Positions 1-8,005 of a stretch of DNA of 64,000 nt are shown one piece after another. Source of the stretch: Kitasatospora sp. NBC_00315 (GTDB lineage: Bacteria > Actinomycetota > Actinomycetes > Streptomycetales > Streptomycetaceae); NCBI RefSeq assembly GCF_041435095.1, contig NZ_CP108025.1:6944001-7008000 (forward strand), in the 5' to 3' direction. Below the pieces are notes generated by a model that did no database searches, was not told the DNA's origin, and saw nothing but the letters and a program-made list of their open reading frames with translations. A program made the position numbers and the translations under genes. Within the stretch, counting starts at the first letter, position 1. Each line of letters begins with the position of its first letter.

Positions 1-1
1 G

Positions 2-1408
2 CAACTCACCCACCTGCACTACGAGTACGACCCGGGACACGTCCGGGTGTACGACCTGGTGGCCGAGCACGCCGACCTGGTCGACTTCCTCTCGCCCGGG
101 CACCAGGACTTCTACACCGATTTCGCCGACACCCCGTTCGAGCAGATCTTCACCCGGCTGCCCATCCACGAGACGGTGCGGCGCAACGCCCACAAGAGCT
201 TCGTGGGCGGCTGCGCGGTCGGCGACACCTGGACGAGCGGTGAGCCGCCCGCCGCGGACCGGGCGGCGGTACTGGGCGGACTGGGACTGGACCCGGCACT
301 GCCCACCTTCTTCCACAACGCCCGCTACGCGGTGAACCACAAGGGGCAGGTCGAACTGTTCCGGGCCGTCGACCGGGTGCTCTCCGAGGGTCTGGCCGCC
401 AACTTCGTGCTGCGCTGCATCAGCGACGCGGGGATCGACGACCCGTACGTCCACGAGGTGGTCGAGCGGCACAAGGGCCGCGTCCATCTGGAGTGGGAGC
501 GGGTCGACGAGCGCCGGATCACCGAGTACGCGGCCTCCAGCGACTTCTGCCTCTTCCCGTCGAAGTTCGAGATGGACACCTTCCTGATCGCGCAGGGCGA
601 GGCGATGGCCGCGGGCGCGGTGCCGATCGCCACCGCGCAGCTGGGCATGGCGCACTTCGGGCACGTCGCCGACCCGATCGAGGGCCCCGACGCCGACCGG
701 GCCACCGGCTTCGCCGTCAACCGCTCCTTCACCGAGGACGACCCGCTGCTCGCCGACGCCCTCGCCCGGCGCATCCACCAGGCCGCGGCCCTGCTGCGCG
801 ACCGGCCCGAGGAGTACCGCCGGCTGCGGGCCAACGCCGTCGCCAACGCACGGCAGTTCACCTGGGACCGAGCCGCGAGCCTGCACGTCGCCGCCTTCAC
901 CCCGCTCTGGGAGGGCCGCCGGCCCGAGCTCGGCACCGGCCGCATCCTGCGGCACGGCTGGTTCGACCTGCTGCCGGACGAGGCGTACCGCCTGCACCAC
1001 GAGGAGGTCGCCGAGGCCGCCGTCCGGCTTGGCGACGCCGAGGCCTACCGGCGCTGCCGGGAGCTGGACGGCCGGGCCGCCCGCGCCCTGTTCGAAGCGG
1101 CCTGGGCCCGCGCCGACTTCGCCCGCTGCGAGCGGACCGCCGACAGTGATCCGGAGCTGCGCGCCCGGCTGGACGGCCGCTGCACCGTCGAGGACGGCCG
1201 GATCGTCTACCGGCTGCCGGGAGCCGAGCGGGTCGAGCTGGTCCGGCTCGCCCCGGCCGGCGCCGGCCGGCAGCAGGTGACGGTGCAACGGCTCGTCCGG
1301 GACGGCGCGGAGTTCACCGGTGAGCTGTCGGCCGAGGACGAGGAACTCCACCTGCTGCTGACCCTGGCCACCGGCCGCGCGACCTGGGACGTGGTGCGCC
1401 GTGGCTGA
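2..1408 (+). CDS. Glycogen-synthase-like glycosyltransferase, 5'-truncated by window edge
   Basis: The reading frame is open from base 2, and the first visible residues already align with the middle of the paralogue at 4981-7140, so the real start lies outside the window. Shared blocks include DTPFEQ, FVGGCAV, LGLDPALPTF, HKGQVELFRAVD, SDFCLFPSKFE and SFTEDDPLL. The FPSKFE block corresponds to the nucleotide-sugar binding part of GT-B retaining transferases (starch/glycogen synthase type). About 170 residues after the GT-B core form an extension also present in the paralogue. The gene ends in an 8-base overlap with the next gene. Probable role: glycosyl or pseudo-glycosyl transfer in a pseudo-oligosaccharide pathway. 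Fold assignment is firm, substrate is inference. Confidence 0.85.
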   Translation, partial: QLTHLHYEYDPGHVRVYDLVAEHADLVDFLSPGHQDFYTDFADTPFEQIFTRLPIHETVRRNAHKSFVGGCAVGDTWTSGEPPAADRAAVLGGLGLDPALPTFFHNARYAVNHKGQVELFRAVDRVLSEGLAANFVLRCISDAGIDDPYVHEVVERHKGRVHLEWERVDERRITEYAASSDFCLFPSKFEMDTFLIAQGEAMAAGAVPIATAQLGMAHFGHVADPIEGPDADRATGFAVNRSFTEDDPLLADALARRIHQAAALLRDRPEEYRRLRANAVANARQFTWDRAASLHVAAFTPLWEGRRPELGTGRILRHGWFDLLPDEAYRLHHEEVAEAAVRLGDAEAYRRCRELDGRAARALFEAAWARADFARCERTADSDPELRARLDGRCTVEDGRIVYRLPGAERVELVRLAPAGAGRQQVTVQRLVRDGAEFTGELSAEDEELHLLLTLATGRATWDVVRRG

Positions 1409-2507
1409 CGCAGTACGCGCCGTCCTGCTGGCCGGGGGCGAGGGCCGCCGGATGGGCAGGCTCGGCCACGGCCGGCTCAAGCCGCTGGTGCCCTTCGGCG
1501 GTGCCTGCCGCCTGATCGACTTCTCGCTCGCCAACGCCGCCGCCTCCGGCCTCGGTGAGGTGCTGCTGCTCTCCCAGTACGAGGAGGAGCAGCTGATGGA
1601 CGACCTGTACCGGACCTGGTGGCGGCCCGGCTTCCGGGTGAACTTCGGCCCCTACGACCGGGCCTACCGCGAGGGCGGCGGGCGCGGCCCCGAGCGCCCG
1701 GCCGGGCCGCCGGAGCGGGGCACCGCCGACGCGCTGATCCGCAAGGCGCCGTACGTCTTCGGCCCCGGCACCTCCGAGGTGCTGGTGCTGCACGCGGACC
1801 ACGTCTACCGCTTCGACTACCGCCCGCTGATCGAGCAGCACCGCCGCTCCGGCGCCGCGCTGACCGTCTGCTACCAGCGGATCGAACGCCGCTTCGTGCA
1901 CCTGTTCGGCATGGTCGAGTTCGACGCCGGCGGCCGGCTCACCCGGTTCGTCGAGAAGCCCGCCGAGCCGACCAGCGACCTGGTCTTCGCCGCGTTCTGC
2001 GTCTTCGACGCCACCGTGCTGCACCGCTACCTGGAGAAGCTCGACGGCACCGACTGGCAGCACGACATCAGCCGGGACGTCATCCCCGCCATGCTGGCCG
2101 GCGGCGAGCTGATCCTCGGTCACGAGGTACCGGGCCACTGGGAGGACATCGGCACCGTCGACCGCTACCACCTCGCCCACCTGGCCATGGTGGGGGAGGA
2201 CCCGACCCTGCCGCCGGCCGAGCTGCCCAGCACGGTCGAGCCCGGTACGGCGCGCGGCCTGGTCGTCGCCGCACCGGGGATCGAGCGCAGCATGGTGCCC
2301 GCCGACCTGGTGAACCACGGCCGGATCGAACACTCCGTCGCCTTCCCCGGCGTGCGGATCGGCGCCGGGGCACTGGTGCGCCGCAGCGTCCTGCTGCCCG
2401 GCGCGGTCGTCCCCGCCGGTGCCCGGATCGACTCGGCGATCGTCCTGGAGGACGGCTTCGTCCAGCAGGTGGAGACCTCGTACGCCCAGGGAGGGGCCAG
2501 TGTCTGA
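1401..2507 (+). CDS. Nucleotidyltransferase, GlgC (glucose-1-phosphate adenylyltransferase) type
   Basis: The 368-residue protein starts with the nucleotide-binding loop LLAGGEGRRMG, followed by KPLVPFGG, HADHVYRFDY and RFVEKP, all in the order seen in bacterial ADP-glucose pyrophosphorylases. A short C-terminal part (about 290-360) looks like a left-handed beta-helix cap. The family activates a sugar 1-phosphate with an NTP. The GTG start overlaps the upstream transferase by 8 bases and the kinase downstream overlaps by 8, so all three are probably co-translated. The acarbose cluster carries a related enzyme (AcbR) that activates a valienol phosphate. By context this one more likely supplies an activated sugar or cyclitol to the two neighbouring transferases than glucose for glycogen, but that is inference. 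Confidence 0.85.
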   Translation: MADAVRAVLLAGGEGRRMGRLGHGRLKPLVPFGGACRLIDFSLANAAASGLGEVLLLSQYEEEQLMDDLYRTWWRPGFRVNFGPYDRAYREGGGRGPERPAGPPERGTADALIRKAPYVFGPGTSEVLVLHADHVYRFDYRPLIEQHRRSGAALTVCYQRIERRFVHLFGMVEFDAGGRLTRFVEKPAEPTSDLVFAAFCVFDATVLHRYLEKLDGTDWQHDISRDVIPAMLAGGELILGHEVPGHWEDIGTVDRYHLAHLAMVGEDPTLPPAELPSTVEPGTARGLVVAAPGIERSMVPADLVNHGRIEHSVAFPGVRIGAGALVRRSVLLPGAVVPAGARIDSAIVLEDGFVQQVETSYAQGGASV

Positions 2508-3531
2508 ACCCGCCTTCACCGTCGCCGACCTCGGGGGCACCACCCTGCGGATCGCCCGCTACGGCACCGACACGGACGCCGTCACCGACATCCGGCGCAC
2601 GCCCACCGAGGGCATGGCCCGCCACCCCGGCGCCGCCGTACCGGAACTGCAGGACAGGGTGGTCGAGCAGCTGGCCGAACTGGCCGCCGCGGCCGTCGCG
2701 CGCCACCGCAGCAGCGCTCTCGCGCTGGCCTTCGCCGGCCCGGTCACCGCCGACGGGCGGGTGACGGCCGCACCGACCGTGTGGGGCGGTCCCGGTGCGA
2801 CGCTGCCGCTGCGCCTCCTGCTGGAGGAGCGCCTCGGCCTGCCGGTGGTGGTCGTCAACGACCTGACGGCGGCGGTCTGGCGCTACGTCGCCACCGAGGG
2901 GCAGCAGCCGTTCTGCCTGATCACGGTGAGCTCCGGGATCGGCAGCAAGGTCTACCGCGACGGGGAGGTGCTGCTCGACCCCGAGGGCCACGGCGGCGAG
3001 CTCGGGCACTGGACCTGCGACCCCTCCCCGCAGGCACCGCCGTGCGACTGCGGCGGACGCGGCCACCTCGGCGGCATCGCCTCCGGACGCGGCATGCAGG
3101 CCGCCGCCCGCCGGGCCGCCCTGCTCGACCCGGCCGGCTACGCCCGCTCCCTGCTCGGGGCGGCCGCGCCCGATCCCGGGGAGCTCGACAACCGGGCCCT
3201 GGCCCTGGCCGTCCGCGACGGGGACGGGTTCGCCACCGCCGTGCTGCGCGGCGGCCTCGCGCACCTCGCCTCCGCGATCACCGCGGTGTTCACCTCGATC
3301 GGCGTGCGCCGCTACGTCCTGATGGGCGGCTTCGCGCTCGCCGTCGGGCCCCGCTACGCCCAGCTGCTCACCGAGGAGCTGGAGCGCCTCGGCTGCTTCG
3401 GCCTCAGCGGCGAGGAGATCCGCCGGATGGTCGTGCTGGGCGAACCGGACGACGACCACGGCCTGATCGGCGCCGGCCGGCTGCTCACCGCCCGCGGCGC
3501 CAACCCCCGGCGGGCGGTGACGGTACGGTGA
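2500..3531 (+). CDS. ROK-family sugar/cyclitol kinase
   Basis: The start is the GTG at 2500, inside the end of the previous gene, giving 343 residues. Residues 10-14 read DLGGT, the ATP phosphate-binding motif. D121 in VVVND fits the catalytic base. C182 and C184 lie in CDCGGRGHLGG, the ROK zinc motif, although the usual final Cys/Glu of CxCGxxGCxE is replaced. Family members phosphorylate glucose, N-acetylmannosamine and similar sugars. In the acarbose pathway a ROK-type kinase (AcbM) phosphorylates 2-epi-5-epi-valiolone 7-phosphate at O1. It overlaps the next gene by four bases. Glucokinase is the main alternative; context favours a pathway kinase. Confidence 0.8.
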   Translation: MSEPAFTVADLGGTTLRIARYGTDTDAVTDIRRTPTEGMARHPGAAVPELQDRVVEQLAELAAAAVARHRSSALALAFAGPVTADGRVTAAPTVWGGPGATLPLRLLLEERLGLPVVVVNDLTAAVWRYVATEGQQPFCLITVSSGIGSKVYRDGEVLLDPEGHGGELGHWTCDPSPQAPPCDCGGRGHLGGIASGRGMQAAARRAALLDPAGYARSLLGAAAPDPGELDNRALALAVRDGDGFATAVLRGGLAHLASAITAVFTSIGVRRYVLMGGFALAVGPRYAQLLTEELERLGCFGLSGEEIRRMVVLGEPDDDHGLIGAGRLLTARGANPRRAVTVR

Positions 3532-4415
3532 CCCGGACCTTGATCGTCGGCAGCGGATTCGTCGGCCGCGCCCTCGCCGCCCGGCTGCGCGCCGAGGGCG
3601 CCGACCCCGTGCTGGCCTCCCGCCGCCCGCCCGCCGGGACCACCACTTCCTGGGTGCCGCTCGACGCGGCCGACGCCGGCGCCTGCGCCCGGGTGGTGGA
3701 CCAGGTCGCCCCCGACCGGCTGGTGCTGGTGCACGGCCCCTCCGACGTCACCTGGTGCGAGGCCGACCCCGAACGCGCCGTCGCGCTCCACACGGCGGCG
3801 GCGGCCAACCTCACCGCCGCCGCGGCCGGCCGCCGCACGGTGCTGATCTCCACCGACAACGTCTTCGACGGCAGCTCGCCGGCCAACGACGAGAACAGCC
3901 CCACCAGCCCCGCGAACGCCTACGGCCGGGCCAAGCTGCACGCCGAGCGGATCATCGGGGAGGCGGCCGACAGCACGGTGCTGCGGGTCAGCCTGATCTA
4001 CGGCTGGGAGCCGGCCGAGGCCGGCAAGTGGCTCAACTTCTTCGCGTCCTGCGCCCACCGACTGCGCCGGGGCGAGCCGGTGGAGGCCCCCGACGACCAG
4101 TGGACCACGCCCGTCCTGGTCGAGGACGTCGCCACCGTGACCGCCGCCGTGCTGGGCGCGGGCGCGCCGGCGCTGCTCCACCTCGGCGGCCCCGACCGGA
4201 TCTCCCGAGCGGCCTGGGCCGAGGCGGTCGCCGACGGGCTCGGCGTGCCCCGCTCGCTGGTGCGCCGGGTGCCGAAGGCCGCCGGGCGGTACGCCAGCAG
4301 ACCCACCAACACCTGCCTGACCAGCGACCGGCTGGAGAGCTTCCTGGCCGCCCGGGGCCTGCGGGTGCGCGGGGTCGCCGAGGGCGTCCGCGTCCTGCTG
4401 GAGGCCGCGCCGTGA
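3528..4415 (+). CDS. RmlD-like NAD(P)-dependent sugar reductase/epimerase (extended SDR)
   Basis: The protein has 295 residues, starting at a GTG that overlaps the kinase stop. The N-terminus has the Rossmann motif VGSGFVGRALA. A dTDP-4-dehydrorhamnose-reductase-type segment STDNVFDG is followed by the catalytic pair Y132-x3-K136 (YGRAK). RmlD proteins reduce a keto group of a nucleotide-linked deoxysugar, so the likely substrate is a 4-keto sugar or a keto-cyclitol derivative. I do not recall an RmlD-type enzyme from the acarbose cluster, so this gene may mark a structural difference in the product. It overlaps the NUDIX gene by four bases. The precise substrate is unknown. Confidence 0.8.
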   Translation: MTRTLIVGSGFVGRALAARLRAEGADPVLASRRPPAGTTTSWVPLDAADAGACARVVDQVAPDRLVLVHGPSDVTWCEADPERAVALHTAAAANLTAAAAGRRTVLISTDNVFDGSSPANDENSPTSPANAYGRAKLHAERIIGEAADSTVLRVSLIYGWEPAEAGKWLNFFASCAHRLRRGEPVEAPDDQWTTPVLVEDVATVTAAVLGAGAPALLHLGGPDRISRAAWAEAVADGLGVPRSLVRRVPKAAGRYASRPTNTCLTSDRLESFLAARGLRVRGVAEGVRVLLEAAP

Positions 4416-4954
4416 TCCGTACCGTCCGCTCCCGCGAGGTCTACCGCAACCCGTGGATGAGCGTGCGCGAGGACGAGATCGAGCACGCCGACGGCAGCCC
4501 CGGCCGGTACGGGGTGATCGACAAGCCCGACTACGCCCTGGTGATCCCCCGCCAGGACGGCCGGGTGCACCTGGTGGAGCAGTACCGCTACCCCGTCGGT
4601 GGCCGCTACTGGGAGTTCCCGCAGGGCTCCTGGCCCGAGGGACACGAGGGCGAGGCCCCGCTCGACCTCGCGCGCGCCGAACTGCGCGAGGAGACCGGCC
4701 TGCGGGCCGACCGGATGACCTACCTGGGCCGGCTGCACGTCGCCTACGGCTACGCCAGCCAGGGCTGCCACGTCTTCCTCGCCGAGCAACTGACGGCCGG
4801 CCGCCCGCAGCGGGAGGCCACCGAGGCGGACATGCGCCAGCGCTGGGCCGACCCCGGCGAATGGCGCGACCTCATCCGCTCCGGGCGGATCACCGACGCC
4901 GCCACCCTGGCCGCGCACACCCTGCTCACCCTGCACACCACCGGCTCGGCCTGA
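4412..4954 (+). CDS. NUDIX hydrolase, ADP-ribose pyrophosphatase-like
   Basis: The 180-residue protein starts at the GTG at 4412, overlapping the previous stop. The Nudix box is clear: G-x-W-P-E-G-x-E-G-E-A followed by AELREETGL, with the metal-binding glutamates present. The N-terminal YALVIPRQ and VEQYRYPVG are typical of the NDP-sugar hydrolysing subgroup. Such enzymes cleave nucleoside diphosphate derivatives to nucleotide and sugar phosphate. The acarbose cluster contains a NUDIX gene (AcbP) next to its nucleotidyltransferase and phosphatase genes, and here the neighbourhood is the same. A housekeeping or proof-reading role that removes wrongly activated sugars is plausible, but that is inference. 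Confidence 0.85.
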   Translation: MIRTVRSREVYRNPWMSVREDEIEHADGSPGRYGVIDKPDYALVIPRQDGRVHLVEQYRYPVGGRYWEFPQGSWPEGHEGEAPLDLARAELREETGLRADRMTYLGRLHVAYGYASQGCHVFLAEQLTAGRPQREATEADMRQRWADPGEWRDLIRSGRITDAATLAAHTLLTLHTTGSA

Positions 4955-4980
4955 CCCGCGACGACAGAGAGGACCCGACG

Positions 4981-7140
4981 GTGCACATCGTCAAATTCGC
5001 CTTCGAGAGCGTGGGCTTCGACGTCCGCCTCATGCGCGGCGGCCTCGCCTCACTGGTCTGGAACCTGGCCCGCGAGTTCGCCGACCAGGGCCACCGCGTG
5101 TCCGTGATCACCCCCGCGCACGGCTGCCTGGACCATCTCAGGGCGCACTACCCCCTGGAGGAGCTGGACCACGAGGACCGGCACACCGTCCCGCTGGTGC
5201 TGGACCCGGCCGTGTGGCCCGGGCACCCCGCCGAGCTCGACCTCCACCTCACCACCCGCGCCCACCGGCTGCGGCACGAGGGCGTGGACATCTACTTCCT
5301 CTCCGACGAGTACCTCGACCTGCTCCCCGAGCGGATCTACCCGGCCCGCGCCAGCGAGGGCCGCGACCTGGCCTTCTTCAAGCCGCTGGTCTTCCAGGTC
5401 TCCGGACTGCGCTTCCTGCGCGCCCACTTCGGCGACGAGCCCGCCGTGGTCCAGGCCTACGAGCCCTACTACCACTACCTGCTGCCGCCCGTCCTGCGCA
5501 CCGATCCGCGCTTCCTGGTGGTCAGCACGCTGGCCAGCAACATGCCGATCAACCAGCAGATCCACCGGCCGCAACTGGAACGGCTGCTCCGGCTGTTCGG
5601 CGCCGACACCGACGTCGACCTGGACCGCCTCGCCGACCCGCCGGCCCACGGCGCGCTGGCCGAGGCGATGGCCGCCCACCTGCCGAGCACCCACCTGGCC
5701 GACCCCCGGATCGCCGACGGCATCAGCTACTTCGCCCTGGTGGCGGCCACCAGCGACCTGCTGGACTTCCTGACCCCCGGGCAGCTGGACTTCTACTCCG
5801 CCTTCCGGGACACCCCCTTCGAGCAGGCCTTCCAGAACCTGACCGTCGCGCGGATCATCGAACGGTCGGCGCCCCGCCAGTTCGTCGGCGGCTGCGCCGT
5901 CCCCGACGGCTGGGGGGCCCGTGTCCCGGCCGGCACCGACCGGGAGCAGGCGCTCACCGCCCTCGGGCTCGACCCGGCCCTGCCGACCTTCTACCACGTC
6001 GCCCGCTTCTCGGTGCACCACAAGGGCCAGGTCGAGCTGTTCCGGGCGGTCGACGCGGTGCTCGCCACCGACCCGGACATCAACTTCGTGCTGCGCTGCG
6101 CGGTGGCGGCCGGCGGCGACGGCGTGGTCAGCGGCGTCGGCGACCCGTACTTCCAGGAGATCGCCGACCGCCACCCCGGGCGGGTCCGGCTGGACTGGGC
6201 GATGGCCGGGGAGGAGGTGCTCCAGCAGGAGGCGCTGGCCTCCGACTTCTGCCTCTTCCCGTCCAAGTTCGAGCTGGACTCCTTCCTGATCGCGCAGGGG
6301 CAGCTGATGGCCTGCGGTGTGGTGCCGATCGGCACCGCGCAGGAGGTCACCACCCACTACCGGCACCAGCTGCCGCGCGAGCACCCGGACGCCACCGGCT
6401 TCTGCGTCCCGCGCTCCTTCACCGAGGACGACCCGCTGCTCGCCGCCGCCCTGGCGGAGCGCATCCGGGAGGCCGCCCGGATCCACCGCGAGGAGCCGGC
6501 CGAGTACCGCCGGCTGTCCGACAACGCCAGGGCGCTCGCCCGCCGCTTCACCTGGCGCAAAGCCGCCACCGCCCGGCTCGCGACCTTCGCCGCGGCCGCC
6601 GCCGGGGTGCTGCCCGGCCTGACACCCGAACGGGCCGCCGGCTACGGCTGGTTCGACACTCTGGCCGACACCGACTGGGTGACGCACCGCCGCGAGATCG
6701 CCGAGGCCGCCCTGCTCCGCGGCGACCTGGCGAGCTACCGCAGGTGCGTCCCGGAGGTCGGCCGGCCCGAGCTGGAGCAGCTGTTCGCCGCCGCGTACGA
6801 CCGGGCCGACTTCGGGCGCTGCGCGGAACTCGGCCGGCTGCTGGACGATCCCGGCCGGACCGCCCTGCTGGAGGGGCGCTGCGTGGCCGAACGGGTGCCC
6901 GAGGGCCTGCGGATCGACTACCGGCTGCCGCACGCCGAGAGCGTGCTGCTCCTGCTGCCGACCGGCGAACACCGGCTCACCGGCGCGGACGGCCACTTCT
7001 CGGTCGTGCTGGCGCAGGAGCCGGCCGGGCCGCTGGTCCTCCTGCTGGGGCTGCGCGGGGGCCGCTCCGCCTGGGACGAACGCGCCGTCGACGCCTGCCG
7101 GCCGGCGGCGCCGGTCGGCGCGGGCCGGAAGCGGGGCTGA
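4981..7140 (+). CDS. Glycogen-synthase-like glycosyltransferase, full-length paralogue
   Basis: 719 residues from GTG 4981, preceded by AGAGAGGA about nine bases upstream. Residues 1-30 resemble the N-terminus of starch/glycogen synthases, but the phosphate-binding K-x-G-G-L appears as MRGGL (18-22). The C-terminal GT-B half has HKGQVELFRA and SDFCLFPSKFELDSFL. A further 170-residue extension follows, shared with the truncated gene at the left edge. It is longer than ordinary glycogen synthases (around 400-500 residues). In acarbose biosynthesis one transferase joins two activated units and another extends onto maltose, so two paralogues in one operon fit a pseudo-glycosyltransferase plus a glycosyltransferase. 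Which is which cannot be told here. Confidence 0.85.
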   Translation: MHIVKFAFESVGFDVRLMRGGLASLVWNLAREFADQGHRVSVITPAHGCLDHLRAHYPLEELDHEDRHTVPLVLDPAVWPGHPAELDLHLTTRAHRLRHEGVDIYFLSDEYLDLLPERIYPARASEGRDLAFFKPLVFQVSGLRFLRAHFGDEPAVVQAYEPYYHYLLPPVLRTDPRFLVVSTLASNMPINQQIHRPQLERLLRLFGADTDVDLDRLADPPAHGALAEAMAAHLPSTHLADPRIADGISYFALVAATSDLLDFLTPGQLDFYSAFRDTPFEQAFQNLTVARIIERSAPRQFVGGCAVPDGWGARVPAGTDREQALTALGLDPALPTFYHVARFSVHHKGQVELFRAVDAVLATDPDINFVLRCAVAAGGDGVVSGVGDPYFQEIADRHPGRVRLDWAMAGEEVLQQEALASDFCLFPSKFELDSFLIAQGQLMACGVVPIGTAQEVTTHYRHQLPREHPDATGFCVPRSFTEDDPLLAAALAERIREAARIHREEPAEYRRLSDNARALARRFTWRKAATARLATFAAAAAGVLPGLTPERAAGYGWFDTLADTDWVTHRREIAEAALLRGDLASYRRCVPEVGRPELEQLFAAAYDRADFGRCAELGRLLDDPGRTALLEGRCVAERVPEGLRIDYRLPHAESVLLLLPTGEHRLTGADGHFSVVLAQEPAGPLVLLLGLRGGRSAWDERAVDACRPAAPVGAGRKRG

Positions 7141-7141
7141 G

Positions 7142-8005
7142 ATGACCGCACCCGCCCGTGGCGGGCCGCCGCGCTTCGCCGTGGTCGCCACCGACCTGGA
7201 CGGCACCCTGCTGCGCGGCGACCTCAGCGTCTCCGCGCGCACCAGGGCCGCGCTCGACCACGCCGTGGCGGCCGGGGCCCGGCACCTGGTGGTCACCGGG
7301 CGCCCGGCGGGCGGCTGCCGGAGCCTGCTGGAGCGACTGGACTACCGGGGCCTGGCGGTCTGCGGCCAGGGCGCCCAGCTCTACGACGTCGGCGCCGACC
7401 GGCTGCTGTCCTCCGCGACGCTGGACGGCCCCACCGTCCGGGCCCTGCTCGCGCTGATCGCCGAGCGGGCGGGAGCGCTGGACCTCGCCGTGGTCACCTC
7501 CGGTCTGGCGGGCCGGTTCGTGGTCACGCCCGGCTTCGGTGAACGGCTGCGGCACGGCTGGCGGCTCGCCGAGCGGCCGGCCGAGCTGTGGGAGCAGCCG
7601 GTGGACAAGGTCCTGATCCGGCGCCGGGGAATGGACGACGACCGGCTCGCCGCGCTGGCCCAGCAGGTGTGCGCGGACGCGGTCACCGTCACCCACTCCG
7701 GCGAGGGCCTGGTCGAGCTGCTGCCCGCCGGGGTCAGCAAGGCGAGCGGGCTGGCCGCCGCGGCCGCCCGGCTGGGCTTCACCGCCGCCGAGACCGTCGC
7801 CTTCGGCGACATGCCCAACGACATCCCGATGCTGGAGTGGGCCGGGCACGGCGTGGCCATGGGCAACGCCCACGCCGAGCTGCGCCGGCGGGCCGACGAG
7901 ATCGCGCCGACCAACGAGGAGGACGGCGTCGCCGCGGTACTCGAACGCCTCTTCCCGACCGACCCCCACCGAGCGGAGAACCGGACCGATGCCGCCCACC
8001 CGTGA
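7142..8005 (+). CDS. HAD-superfamily phosphatase, Cof type
   Basis: The 287-residue protein begins at ATG 7142, one base after the transferase stop. Motif I is DLDGTLL with nucleophile D18 and acid/base D20. LVVTGRP supplies motif II. Near the C-terminus FGDMPNDIPML gives the metal-binding aspartates of the Cof/type IIB subgroup. Such enzymes remove phosphate from sugar phosphates. In the acarbose cluster AcbJ is a phosphatase in the equivalent position, proposed to act on a phosphorylated cyclitol. The last 17 bases overlap the glucanotransferase start, showing tight coupling. The family call is firm; the substrate is inferred from context. Confidence 0.85.
   Translation: MTAPARGGPPRFAVVATDLDGTLLRGDLSVSARTRAALDHAVAAGARHLVVTGRPAGGCRSLLERLDYRGLAVCGQGAQLYDVGADRLLSSATLDGPTVRALLALIAERAGALDLAVVTSGLAGRFVVTPGFGERLRHGWRLAERPAELWEQPVDKVLIRRRGMDDDRLAALAQQVCADAVTVTHSGEGLVELLPAGVSKASGLAAAAARLGFTAAETVAFGDMPNDIPMLEWAGHGVAMGNAHAELRRRADEIAPTNEEDGVAAVLERLFPTDPHRAENRTDAAHP

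Noticed and set aside
5050..7296. Long minus-strand open frame (748 codons) opposite the second glycosyltransferase
   Set aside because: Composition is Gly/Arg/Val/Gln/His-rich without any domain and mirrors the codon bias of the real plus-strand gene; typical high-GC antisense shadow.
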